Below are positions 10,931-64,000 of a stretch of DNA of 64,000 nt, piece after piece. The DNA is from Cristatella mucedo (lineage: Eukaryota; Bryozoa; Phylactolaemata; Cristatellidae): contig WPIO01000016.1 of the NCBI GenBank assembly GCA_009760855.2, forward strand, positions 2,380,001 to 2,444,000, given 5' to 3'. The notes under the pieces were generated by a model that made no database searches, was not told the DNA's origin, and saw nothing but the letters and a program-made list of their open reading frames with translations. A program made the position numbers and the translations under genes. Every line of letters starts with the position of its first letter. The first letter of the stretch is position 1.

Positions 10931-11377
10931 ATTCGACAACACTGCTTCGAGAGAATAGCAGCTACACAAGAGTTCAAGTGGGTTCAAGAGTTCAAGTTCA
11001 CGAGTTCAAATGGGAGAGAGGGAGAAATGGAAGATACACCCAGACGGAGCTCGTGGCTGCAGCGCGTCAGTAGCTCTAGCGAGAAACTAGGCTTTGAGAG
11101 TGCGCGAGGTAGGTAGGTCGAACGTACGGCGACTAGCAGCTAATTCAACTGCGACCGCACAGTTGTGTTCCACCGGCTACTCAGTTAGCCGCTCGTATCT
11201 TGTTGTGCTGTAGCGGTCCGCCTTCCGGTGTCGAGCGCCGCCATCGCCTGCGATCGAAAGATTTTCACGGTAGGGTTGTTATACGTCGGGCGTCACGTGT
11301 TCAATAGCTATCGATTCGAGCACTCGGTGCGCACCCACCGCAGAAAGCGCTCGAGCCGGGGCGTAACCGCTAAACCA

Positions 11378-12035
11378 GCATGCGCTATCAGGCGATTGCA
11401 GCTGGTGCAAAACTCCACAGCCATGGCTTGTCTGTCGTGAGCGTCGCAGTTGCCACATTACTCCACTTCTCTCCGACCTGAACTGGCTACCGGTCAAGCG
11501 ACGGATTGACTTCAATGTTTTGTCGCTCACTTTTAGGTCCCTTTATTCTATGGCTCCAGCCTATCTCTCCGACATGCTCCCCCATCACGCCAAGCATCGT
11601 ACCACCGGCTTTTCGGAACCCAACAGTCTACCAATACCCCGTACAAACCTCAAATCATTTGGAGACCGTGCATTTAGTTCACATGCTCCCAAAGCCTGTA
11701 ACTCCCTCCCGACCTGCGTCAGAACATCCCCTGACCTGACCACATTTAAAAAGAATTTAAAAACACCTATTTAGGACAGCGTTTAGTGGTTTGCTGTGAT
11801 ACGTCCTCGATGTGCTTATGCGTGCTCACACTGTGCATGCTGCCACAAATCACATTTGCATGCTGACCCTGTACATGTCACCCCTAACCGTGTTATTCAT
11901 TTTGTTTGTTTGTCAAGCATGATTTTACTCACCATTTCAATTGCATTTCCCTTTGCAGCAAATGTAAAGCGCCTAGAGAGAGATTAAGTTCTCTGAGGGT
12001 GCTTTATCAAGTGCATCATTATTATTTTTATTAAA
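11378..12035 (+). mobile_element. LINE-A, 5'-truncated copy
   Basis: Starts within the 'RRLQLVQNS' coding block and runs to the tail hairpin (about 11965-12008) and an ATT-rich end. Open frames such as 11520-11774 encode 'APAYLSDMLPHHAKHRTTGF' and 'SFGDRAFSSHAPKACNSLPT', but the frame is broken. Confidence 0.88.
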
Positions 12036-12836
12036 TGGCCCGCGAAGAATCTGTGGCTTTCGGCGCCCAGCTTTGGCCGCCGTCTGTTTGACCGCACCGC
12101 GGCGTGCTGCATCGCATGGTCCGCCGGCAGAGCTGACCTGCTCGTGCGGTTGCATTGTTACGGGAACGCGTAGCGGCTTCGGAGCTGCTCCCAAGAAGAA
12201 AAAAAAGCAGTGAGCGAAGCTTCGCGCTGGTCCTTGCCGATGCGCGACTCTTTTCCTCGATGGGCGGCTAAATGGTTGCAAATACACGCCAGCAGTACAA
12301 GCCGCAGATACACGCCCACAGTACAAGCAGAGTACGACGACCGCGCAGAAAACCGGACCTTAACGCTAGTTCATGCCCTTTGTCAGCGTGCCGCTGTACG
12401 CACAACGGCGCGAGAGTGCCGAAACTGCCGCCATCCGACGGGCAAGTAAGTCTTAAGTAATCGTCGGTTGAGAGTAACTTTTCTACAATTGGCGGTCCAA
12501 GCCATGGGTCGCCACATGAGGCTCGTAATGATAATAACTCCGGCGCCGGGCTTCTCCGGTCTCCAGCAACTGCCTCTACTACTACTAGCTCATTTAGCAC
12601 GCCAGTGGTTCACCATTCCTTAATCGAGGCCATTTAGCACAGTGGCCTCCGGTCGAATCTAAAAATCGCCAACAGCCAGCCGCGTCGCATCGTGACCTCA
12701 CCAGAAGCGGGGTCAGGATGCTCTGAGAAACGCCTATCCTTGACCTAGTTAGAAGGAACCTGCTTCACCCTGCCCCCTACGTAGATCTTGCAGCAGGGGC
12801 CGGCTGTCTCTCGGCTGCGTCTTCCAGCGTATAGCC
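12036..12836. other. Presumed promoter/5' leader region of the SCaMC gene
   Basis: GC-richer sequence between a LINE-A copy and the SCaMC start codon. No TATA box or other specific element is recognised. The ATG at 12837 lies in a good context (ATAGCCATGG). Confidence 0.35.
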
Positions 12837-35407
<22,571 letters not shown>

Positions 35408-36803
35408 TGAGTTAGCCGTTTTTCGCTGCGATATTTTGTCGCGGTCGTCCCTAGCTAGTCGTCACGTGACCGCCCGTGGCCGGCTTCTTACTGCTGACTG
35501 GCTGCTCCGCTTCGCTAATGGATGGGCAGTGGCGCTATCGCGTAGCTCTGCCGTCGGGTTGCGGCTTCTACTTTTTTTCTCTACAAGAATCATACAGTCT
35601 TAACAGCGAGCGCTCGGTCGCTCGTTCTTGGCACTGGCTCGCTTACGAGTCATTTTGTATCACTCCTCTTGAAGCGCTATTGCGATGACGTGTACTCGAC
35701 CCTAGTACCGTGCTCAGGCTGCAGGGCTTTTTTGAGCGCTTAGCTCGCCGTGCCCCTTTCGTTTGTGCGTCTCGTTCGCCGCCTCGGCGCTTACGTCTCG
35801 TTGCTTTGCTTCCGCTAAGCTGAGCGAGTGCCTAGCGCCGGCGGCGGCGACCCAGCGGTGCATTGCCCGGGTGGGCGAGAGCCGCCAAATGATCATCGCT
35901 CGCGGTTCTGCAGTATGTAAATGCACACCATGGATGACTAATTGCACTTGATTCATTCTTGAGTAAAAATCAGCCATTCCTTTTTGGGAGTACGTTCGCT
36001 GTTAGAATTTTCATATTGGCTAGGGATGCAAATACAACTTTCTTCATCGAGAGAGCCGAGCTTTATTTGGCCGAGCTTTTGTCTTCGGCTACAGCCGCCG
36101 CTATTGCATCGCTGCGCCGATCGGTCTGCGGCGATCGTGCCAAATTGCAGCAGCAGCCGCATCTCTCGAGCCGCTCGCTGTGCGCAGCCAGCAGCTGCTG
36201 CAGTCGCAGCCTCGGAGGAGGAGCCGACCGGGCCAGGGCGGAGGCAGAGACTTTTCAAATGCAAGACATTGGTTTCCTAAAGAGTAGCTCTGAACTTTGA
36301 CTTTCCCAAGCCAGCCGATCAAAGCGATCGACGCTCACGCACTGTAGTTTAGGGTTGTGGAACCAGCGAAAACCTTCGCCGTCGCCATCTTTCACCTCCG
36401 CCGCCAATCTGCTGAGCCGAGCTTATGTTCGGACAGGTTAGGGCGTAGGCTTTGGCCCTCCGTTATGCGGACGCCACCAGCTTGATCCCGTGTGTAGAAA
36501 GGGCCGCTACCCGCTGTAACGGATCCTCTATGGAAAGGACCGACAAGAAGCTGGCGCTTGCGGCTGTCACGCCCTGTCCGTCGCTCCGCGACGAGATGCC
36601 TCCGGCAGGGTCAAGGTCTGGCCCCTCAGGCTCATTTCTTTCTCATTTGCCCCTTGAGAGCTGGAACTGAAAGCTTTCTCTGCCTCACTGATTTCGGCTG
36701 CCTTCGTGTCCCAGCCGATCTCGGCCCAGCCACTCAACTGCCCGACAGTTCTCGCGTGGGGCTATATAGATGAATTACTATTTCTCCTGCTTGACAATCG
36801 TAA
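35408..36803. other. Intergenic region after the SCaMC stop
   Basis: Should include the SCaMC 3' UTR. No canonical AATAAA signal was found close to the stop. Short overlapping open frames lack family motifs. Confidence 0.4.
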
Positions 36804-36937
36804 TGTTTGGCCCAGTGGTTAGGCTGCTCGCCCCGATCACGGTCGAGGCCGAGGTCGTGGGCTCGAGCCCCGTGGCATGTGTGAAGCACATGAATAGAGA
36901 CTAGGTTCTCTTATGGCGCTAGACAAATGAATTATAT
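36804..36937 (+). mobile_element. SINE-1 copy
   Basis: TTTGGCCCAGTGGTTAGGCT head, B-box-like GGGCTCGAGCCC, and tail GAATAGAGACTAGGTTCTCT, GGCGCTAGACAAATGAATTA. It runs into a long TA-rich microsatellite. Confidence 0.9.
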
Positions 36938-37110
36938 GTATATATGCATATATATATGCATATATATATGCATATATATATGCATATATATATATGCATA
37001 TATACACACATATATATATATATATATATATATGTATATGCATATATATATATATATATATGTATATGCATATATATATATATATGTATATGCATATATA
37101 TATATATATG
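36936..37110. repeat. (TA)n / ATGCATA microsatellite
   Basis: TA repeats with regularly spaced TGCA steps; contiguous with the SINE-1 tail. Confidence 0.93.
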
Positions 37111-37296
37111 CGATTGAGATTTTTGCTGCGATGGGTGAATGCGGCTCTCTGTTCGCAGGATCTCAAGCTGTTGGAGTGTACGAGCTTTACGTCGCTTGCT
37201 TGCTTGCCAGAAGCGAATTGTATTGCCCCGTTAGAAGACACTGAAGTGTCTGTACTCGCCAAGAAAATGCCTGCTGCCTGCGGCCTGCGGCCTGAT

Positions 37297-37970
37297 TGTA
37301 ATGTAACGTAATGTATCTCCGTCTGTAACTCCACAAAGTCATAAAAACCATGTGGGTGTTACGCAAAGGAGTTTTGTATAGCGAACTCGCAGCCTAAGCG
37401 GCTTTCGGTACGCATTCGGTAGCCACAGACTTCGTCTCACGCAACAAAGAGAAAGTGGACAGCATAGCAGAGTCAGGAGAGCAGTTGAGGTAGTGAGTAG
37501 CATGGAAGTAGCAGCTCAGGACCGCTGAAAAGGATGAGCCATAGTCGGCAGTAGGAGAGTAGTTGTCGTTGCGTAAGAATTGTGGAAGCGAGTTCCGCAG
37601 TCTAGGACCTGCTGAGCTAAAGCTCCTGTCGCCAACGGTCTTTAAACGGAGGAATGGAACAGCTAATTTATTGTCCACACAGGAACTGAGGGCGTGAACA
37701 GGCTGAAACGGGTGCAGCAGTTAAGCTAGGTACGAAGGAGCCAAGCCGCGGCAGGCCTTGTGGGTCAGCGTAAGAACTTTGCTCTGTATCCGTTGCTCAA
37801 CCGGCACCCATCCTAGTTCTTTTAGCAAAGGAGATACGAGCTCAAACCTCTGGGACTGGAAGACTAGCCTTGCAGCCATATTCATAGTTAGCTGCAGTGG
37901 TCTAATAGCTTTCTTTAGTAGCCCAGCCAAAAGGGAATTGCAATAATCAAGCCGAGACAGGACGGACAAT
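37297..37970 (-). mobile_element. LINE-B, 5'-truncated copy
   Basis: AATGTAACGTAATGTATCTC start. The minus strand encodes 'NKLAVPFLRLKTVGDRSFSS' (37394-37678) and 'NMAARLVFQSQRFELVSPLL' (within 37721-38212). It stops abruptly at an 18-bp minisatellite. Confidence 0.92.
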
Positions 37971-38055
37971 GGGAATGATCGAACAATGGGAATGATCGGA
38001 CAATGGGAATGATCGAATCGACAATGGGAATGAACGGAGAATGGGAATGATCGAA

Positions 38056-38056
<1 letters not shown>
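37965..38056. repeat. 18-bp minisatellite next to LINE-B
   Basis: About five imperfect units of the type GACAATGGGAATGATCGA. It lies between the truncated 5' end of LINE-B and a TA-rich palindrome. Confidence 0.88.
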
Positions 38057-38116
<60 letters not shown>

Positions 38117-38117
38117 C

Positions 38118-38184
<67 letters not shown>

Positions 38185-38209
38185 TATATATAGCGGTCCG
38201 TCGTCTGTA
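38057..38209. repeat. (TA)n tracts with flanking 13-bp inverted repeat
   Basis: TA tracts 38057-38110 and 38124-38192. TACAGACGACGGA (38111-38123) is the exact reverse complement of TCCGTCGTCTGTA (38197-38209), so the second tract can fold into one long hairpin. Confidence 0.93.
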
Positions 38210-39110
38210 CATAAGTAAGAGCCTTCACTGTGCTTGGCACCACATCAGCAAGAGGGATGTAGTTTGAGTGTATGCCGGCTCCTCTAATGAGTCTGTGATG
38301 TGGCACGGACACCGGCCGGTAACCGCTGGTGGCCAGATGGTGGATTCACCATCAGGGTCGGTCGCTGCACAGCTGTGGTCCTCGATGAATCATCGGGGTC
38401 AACCGAAGGAGTGGAGGAGGAGAGACTCTAGTGTGAGAAGGGGGCGAATGCAGTCGTGCGTCTTGCTGCTCCGTGCCGCCTTGTGCAATAAACCGTTGGC
38501 ATTGTTCATCGGCTGGCTCTCTGATGGGCAAACCGAACCACAAGGGAGAGTATTAATTGGGCGAAGAAGCGACCAAGTACACAGCACTGTGCACAGCTCT
38601 GAGGTGCTCCGTACTTTAGCGACAGCTCGGATAGTATTTGCCCGTTTACATCAATACTCTGGAGTCTCCTACTGAGATAGGACCTAAACCATTACAGTGT
38701 AGTCCCAGTGGTTCCCAGGCGAGATGAGAGGCGCCTGAGGAAGACTTGGCGATCAATAGTATCAAATGCTGCGGCTATATCAAGCAGAACAGGCAGGCAG
38801 ACTTTAACCAAGCCTGTCTTCCCGAGAAGGTCGTTATAAACCAGAAATACTGCTGATTCTGTGGAGGGGTAATGTCTTTAACTAGACTGAAATTTTCTAG
38901 GTTTGAATATTCACTATCAGAGTTCAGTTGGTCTGCCACAACTCGCACGAGTGTCATTGATAGGAAGGCTAGAAGGGAGAATGCGTGGTAGCAGCTCAAG
39001 TTCTCTTGGTTCAGTGTTGCTTTCGTAACTAGTGACCAAACTACAGCATTATTGACAGTTGCAGGAGCATTACCTGTGGCTAAGAACATTCATTATACTA
39101 GTGCCGCGTG
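38210..39110 (-). mobile_element. Decayed LINE-A copy, RT region
   Basis: Minus-strand RT blocks in order: the region downstream of motif B (GGCACCACATCAGCAAGAGG, 38236-38255), motif B surroundings (GAGGTGCTCCGTACTT), CTCTGGAGTCTCCTACTGAG, motif A (GGCGATCAATAGTATCAAAT), and 'LVRVVADQLNS' (38775-39089). About 300 bases of foreign or highly diverged sequence lie between 38270 and 38540. Confidence 0.75.
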
Positions 39111-39410
39111 GCAGCAGTAGATCTTAGCATCGTAGAAGTGGGACAATGAAACTAGGGTCTAGATGACTAGCAGTCTTCTTTTTTTTGTTGAAAGATGACT
39201 TTCAGGATAAGTTCTCTCGTGGCCTTCTTGAATGTTGACATTGAGGTGCTGCACGGAATTGAAGGAGAGGAGTCGTGGCGGGGTCTCATTTTGGGACAGG
39301 AGTCCATAGGGATTGCTGCTAACCTCGGGATACACCCTCTGATCTTGATCTTATCGTGCTGAAAAAAGAAGCGATGGCGAGCGATAAGCTAGATCGGACC
39401 AGATAGTAAT

Positions 39411-41480
39411 AAAAATAATAATAATGTACTTGCTAAAGTGCCCTCAGAGAACTTAATCTCTTTCTAGGCGCTTTACATTTGCTGCAAAGGGAAATGCAAT
39501 TGAATGGTAAGTAAAATCATCCTTGAAAAAACAAACAAAATGAATAACATGGTAGGGGTGACATGCACAGGGTCAACATGCAATTGTGGTTAGTCGCAGC
39601 ATGCACAGTGTCAGCACGCATAAGCACGTGAAGGACGAATCACAGGGACCCACTAAATGCTGTCCTAAATAGTTGCGTTTTTAAGTTCCTTTTAAATTTG
39701 GTCAGGTCAGGGGATGTTCTGACGCAGGTCGGGAGGGAGTTCCAGGCTTTGGGAGTATACGAGCTAAATGCGCGGTCTCCTAAGGATTTAAGGTTTGTAC
39801 GAGGTATTTCTAGACTGTTGGACTCCGAAAAGCGGATGGTACGATGCTTGGCCTGATGGGGGAGTATGTCGGGGAGATAGGCTGGAGCCATAGAATGAAG
39901 GGACCTAAAAGTGAGCGACAAAACCTTGAAGTCAATCCGTTGCTTGACTGGTAGCCAGTGCAGGTCGGCGAGAAATGGAGTAATGTGGCAACTGCGACGC
40001 TCACGACAGACAAGCCTAGCTGCAGAGTTTTGCACTAGCTGCAATCGCCTGATCGCACATGCTGGTAGGCCAGTAAGCAGTGAGTCGCAGAAGTCGAGAA
40101 GAGATGTCACGAATGCATGGACCAACTTAGACGTGGTATCCTTATCAAAACAAGACCGAATTTTAGCAATGTTATGAAGCTTAAAATAGGCAGATTTGAC
40201 TTTGGAGCTGATATGGTCGTCTAACGTGAGGTCGCTTTGGAATATGAAACCTAGATTTCGAGCTGATTTGACAGGAGATATGCTGGCAGAGCCAATTTTG
40301 AGAGACAGCCTTTCCAATCTCTGAATCACACTTGGTTTGCCCATAACTAGTAAGTTAGTTTTGTTATCGTTTAGTTTTAGAAAATTTGCTGCCATCCATG
40401 TGCGGATGTCATCAATGCAAGCAGCTAGTGAGTTGAGAGAATTGAGGTGCTCGAAGGCAGGGAGGGATCAAAGCAAAGGTACAACTGAGTGTCATCCGCA
40501 TAGAAGTGAAAACCTAGATTGTGCTTGGCAATCACATCAGCAAGAGGCAGAGTATAAACCGTGAAAAGAAGCGGACCTAACACGGAGCCCTGAGGTACTC
40601 CATATTTCAGAGGTACTTCAGATGATCTTTGTCCATTCACGTCTATACTCTGGAGTCTCCCACTGAGATATAATCTGAACCATTGTAGAGCAATGCCAGT
40701 GATGCCCAGGCGAGATGAGAGGCGCTCTAGAAGAACTTTGTGATCGATGGTGTCAAAAGCTGCCGAAAGATCGAGCAAAACAAGCAGAGACACTCTACCC
40801 ATGTCTGCATTCCTAAGTAGGTCGTTGTATATCTTAAGCAATGCTGACTCTGTGGAGTGATTAGCTCTAAAGCCTGACTGGAACTTACTAGCAAGGTGTG
40901 AGGTTTCGATATATGAGTTCAGCTGGTCTGCCACGACCCGTTCCAGTGTCTTTGATAGGAATGGCAGAAGGGTGACTGGGCGGTAGTTGCTCAAGTTCTC
41001 TTGGTCTTGTGTTGCTTTCTTGAGAAGAGGCCTGACTATAGCTTTTTTGAAAGGTACTGGGACATGACCATGACAGATAAGCTAGATAAGCTACCAAAGA
41101 GATCAGCTCGTAAGGAGCTAATCTGGGAGCGATAAATGAGCTTGTTGATCGTAGATATAAGCATTGTTGGGTTTTACATTTGTGAGTCGACGACATTTTT
41201 TTTTACAAAAGCTAGACTTGGCCTCTGCTAAGGCAAATTGGTATGATCTACAGTAATCTTGGTTTACCTGTCGATGGACCGTCAGTCGCGATCTTTGACG
41301 TGCTTTTCAAGCTCGTTCTTAGTAGACGTAGCTAGCTCAATGTCTGCCGTAAACCATAGGCCGTCTAGGCGAGGGTGCACAATGTGCTTAGTCAGAGGTG
41401 CAAACTCTTCTGGCATGTTTTCTGGTGTCGTGTGGTTGCATTCCATGAATAGTAGCAGGTCGGAAAGGGGATTAAGCGAT
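39411..41480 (-). mobile_element. LINE-A, longest copy (RT plus upstream linker)
   Basis: ATA repeats and the tail hairpin (about 39433-39475). Open frames 39640-40395 and 40425-40994 are separated by one frameshift near 40440. Reading 5' to 3' on the minus strand: 'SNYRPVTLLPFLSKTLERVV', 'SAAFDTIDHKVL', 'YGVPQGSVLGPLLF', 'FYADDTQLYL', then 'LHWLPVKQRIDFK'. Sequence upstream (to about 41480) reads as the endonuclease-RT linker ('FTADIELA', 'NELEKHVKDRD'). Together with the 6945 copy it allows a near-complete RT consensus. Confidence 0.93.
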
Positions 41481-42002
41481 TAAGGGGATTACACGATACA
41501 AGGGATTAAGCGATTGTAGGGGTTTAAACAGTATGGCCGAAGAAAACATTTTTTTCGGACAGAATCAACGTCTAGGGTCTTAAGCTTAAGCGATATACAG
41601 TCGATTCTGGGTGTGGAAGCGGGCACATATGGCATGCTGAATCACATTCGCATGGGGTCAGATGTGCAAAATTTGGTAAATATGTTGGCTGAATCCACTT
41701 CACAGCCATTGTGCCGGACGATTTCGCCTTGACCTGCAGTGCATCACTGACTGACTGACTGAGGAGACCGGCTACTCGTGGAGTTGCAGACTACAGCTGA
41801 TTGGCTGTACCTCAGCCAATAGTATATTCATTCAGAACTACTAGATATTGGACCCGTTTGTTACTTGTTCTTAGTCCGTAATTCCGTATTTGGATACGGC
41901 CCACGTTCTGTTTGTCGGCTGCGGTAATAAACTTCCGTTATTTCCTCGACCCTTGACACTGGTGAATGGCTTCACGGCAGCACTGCGTCTCACAAAATAT
42001 AG
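41481..42002. other. Unassigned intergenic sequence
   Basis: Short direct repeats of AGGGGATTAAGCGATT near 41465-41515; otherwise no recognised element. Confidence 0.4.
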
Positions 42003-42180
42003 GGGGCCCAGGAGTTAGCCCCCCTAGAGTGCTCAGGTGCTCGCTCTTCACGGCTGAGGTCACGTGGGTTCGAAACCTGTAGTTGGGCGATCCTCAATTG
42101 CCAAATGCAAGCGGCAGCGATAGCCGATAAGGCTCATCTACTGCTACAAAAACGAGGCTGTTAAATCGTCAAAGATTTTT
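42003..42180 (+). mobile_element. SINE-2 copy
   Basis: B-box-like GGGTTCGAAACC, then GGGCGATCCTCAATTGCC, GGCAGCGATAGCCGATAAGG and ACGAGGCTGTTAAATCG, ending in a T run. Confidence 0.87.
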
Positions 42181-42524
42181 TTTATGTTAGCGTACACTTG
42201 CCGGAGAATACTCGATCGAGTGTGCGACTCTAGCTATGAGTACGGTCATGCACGTGAGCTACAAGAGAAAATGAGTTCAAGGAAGTGCACAACATTGGCA
42301 CTTGGGAAATTCACCAAACAATCGACCGCCAGGCCGATTCGTCGAGCCCGCCCTCGAGACTCAATCCTTCCCGTCAGCCACCAGGCCCCGCCCGTTACTA
42401 GTGAAGACTGATGGTGTAGCCTCAGGTTGTCTGACAAGTTTCGAGTACGAACGGTCGACCGTGTAGACGAAGTTTAGTTGTGTCGGGAAATCTTGCTCGC
42501 TGTCATGCCGTTCAATATAATTAA

Positions 42525-42660
42525 AAATATAATTCATTTGCATAGTACCCTAAGAGAACTTAATCTCTATTCAGGCGCTCCTCGTATGCCAAGGGGCTCG
42601 AGCCCATGACCTCGGCCAGACCTTGGTCGCGGCGGCGCCGTGACCGCTGGGCCGAACCAG
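42525..42660 (-). mobile_element. SINE-1 copy
   Basis: Minus-strand SINE-1: ATAATTCATTTGCATAGTAC, AACTTAATCTCTATTCAGGC, B-box GGGCTCGAGCCC, CTCGGCCAGACCTTGGTCGC, and the head complement CGCTGGGCCGAACCAG. Confidence 0.88.
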
Positions 42661-43463
42661 CTCAATCGTCGGCGTCACGCCATTCCTTGGAGCCGCCCAT
42701 CCGCGACGTGCTATTCGCATTTAGAGGCGTTAGCTCCACCTGCATTGGTCGCTGGGCGTGAGCTTCACGACGGTTTCGCTCTGCGCGCTGCTGCGTTCTT
42801 CGTGGCTGAGACTCGGGTTCCACGGCCGCCACGCGCGCTATAAGCGACGCACTTCCTCATGCGCGCGTCCCGACGAGCAGCCATTCAACGGAAGTGCAGG
42901 CGGGTAGGGAAGAGCTCGGGGGCCCGGGCGCGGCGGAAGCGAAAGGTTACCGGAAGGCTAGCGCGAGCGCCGCCTCCGAGCCGTCGCTCGGTGGCGGCTT
43001 CCTTCCGCCGCTGCGGGCAAGCGTCCGCTCTGCGGCGGCAGTGTTGGTGGGGGACCGCAGCGCGACGGGCGGGCGCGGCGGAAGCTGGGTTCAGCGGAAG
43101 TTCAAGTGGAGTTGGAGCGCCAGTTCAGCGGGTATCGCGCGCAGCGACCGTCGTAGTCGCCAGGTGCGCCCGCGGCGGTTCGAGTTGACGCACCGCCGCG
43201 CGCGCGGAGGGTCGTCGGTCCGACAGAGAGGGAGCGACGTAATTGAAACCCGATACGCGGTACGCGGACCGCGGCGCATGCCATGCAATCGCGCAGCGAG
43301 CGGACATCTGCTCCGACTTTCCGCGAGCGGACGCCGCCGTTGCACAGGCCGCCGCGCAGCAGCCACTCGCGAAGGAGGACCGCCGCGAGAGCGGAGCGGT
43401 GAGCGCGCTCGTCCCCGCCGACCCCTCGCGGGTCTCGCGCCCGCGCGCGAAACGCCGGGTGGG

Positions 43464-43530
<67 letters not shown>

Positions 43531-43738
43531 GGGGAGGGGAGGGGAGGAAGGCTGGCGCTCGCGGCGAAGTCAGCGCAGCGTCAGCGCCGCCGTCAGCGCC
43601 GCCGTTACGCGCCGTCGTTACTCGCGCGCTCGCGGCTGCTCCTCTGCAATTTCCTTTTTCCTGCAGTTTCTCGACAGCCGCCAGCGGCGAAGCCGAAACT
43701 CGACGGAAGGACACGCGGCGAGGCGCCGGCCGCAGATC
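42661..43738 (+). promoter_or_regulatory. GC/CpG-rich promoter and 5' leader region of the M4 gene
   Basis: Base composition changes sharply to GC- and CpG-rich just before the signal-peptide exon, as in CpG-island promoters. Long open frames here on both strands (for example 42894-44006) reflect a lack of AT-rich stop codons. The transcription start is not identifiable. It contains the 21-unit CTG repeat. Confidence 0.5.
43467..43530. repeat. (CTG)21 repeat in the M4 5' leader/promoter region
   Basis: Uninterrupted CTG units over 64 bases, ending about 208 bases before the M4 start codon, followed by GGGGA repeats. Confidence 0.97.

Positions 43739-64000
<20,262 letters not shown>

Overview
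The window is nuclear DNA of an intron-rich, repeat-rich eukaryote, most likely a non-vertebrate animal. The signs are long GT-AG introns, many 5'-truncated non-LTR retrotransposons, two tRNA-derived SINE families, abundant (TA)n, (GA)n, (CA)n and (CTG)n microsatellites, and animal-type gene structures. The exact phylum cannot be read from the sequence. No prokaryotic, CRISPR, rRNA or free-standing tRNA features are seen.

Three genes, all on the + strand, can be assembled from phase-compatible exons. (1) 2482-4484: three internal exons of a glycerophosphocholine phosphodiesterase (GPCPD1/GDE5 type), covering the C-terminal half of the GDPD catalytic domain; the 5' part lies outside the window and the last exon was not recognised. 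(2) 12837-35407: a complete nine-exon gene for a calcium-regulated mitochondrial ATP-Mg/phosphate carrier (SCaMC, SLC25A23/24/25 group), 463 residues, with four N-terminal EF-hands and three carrier repeats. (3) 43739-63919 and beyond: at least nine exons of a secreted thermolysin-type (M4) zinc metallopeptidase, with signal peptide, propeptide and catalytic domain with all key residues present; the C-terminal end runs off the window. Its first exon lies in a GC-rich, CpG-rich segment (about 42640-44540) with a 21-unit CTG repeat.

Nearly everything else is mobile-element debris. Two CR1/L2-like non-LTR families recur. LINE-A ends in a GCGCC/GGCGC hairpin followed by ATT or TA repeats. LINE-B ends in a CCACA/TGTGG hairpin followed by an ATTAC-type repeat. 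SINE-1 shares its 3' tail with LINE-A, which suggests LINE-A supplies its reverse transcriptase. SINE-2 has its own hairpin tail. LINE pieces inside the introns are mostly antisense to the host genes.

Points most worth checking: the intron-split M4 peptidase in an animal-like genome; a threonine-rich in-frame extension at its propeptide/catalytic boundary; a 36-bp tandem array that repeats its own splice donor and would insert 12 residues per step in frame beside the zinc-binding helix; the LINE-A/SINE-1 shared tail; and several large inverted repeats. The three genes have unrelated functions and no operon-like link.
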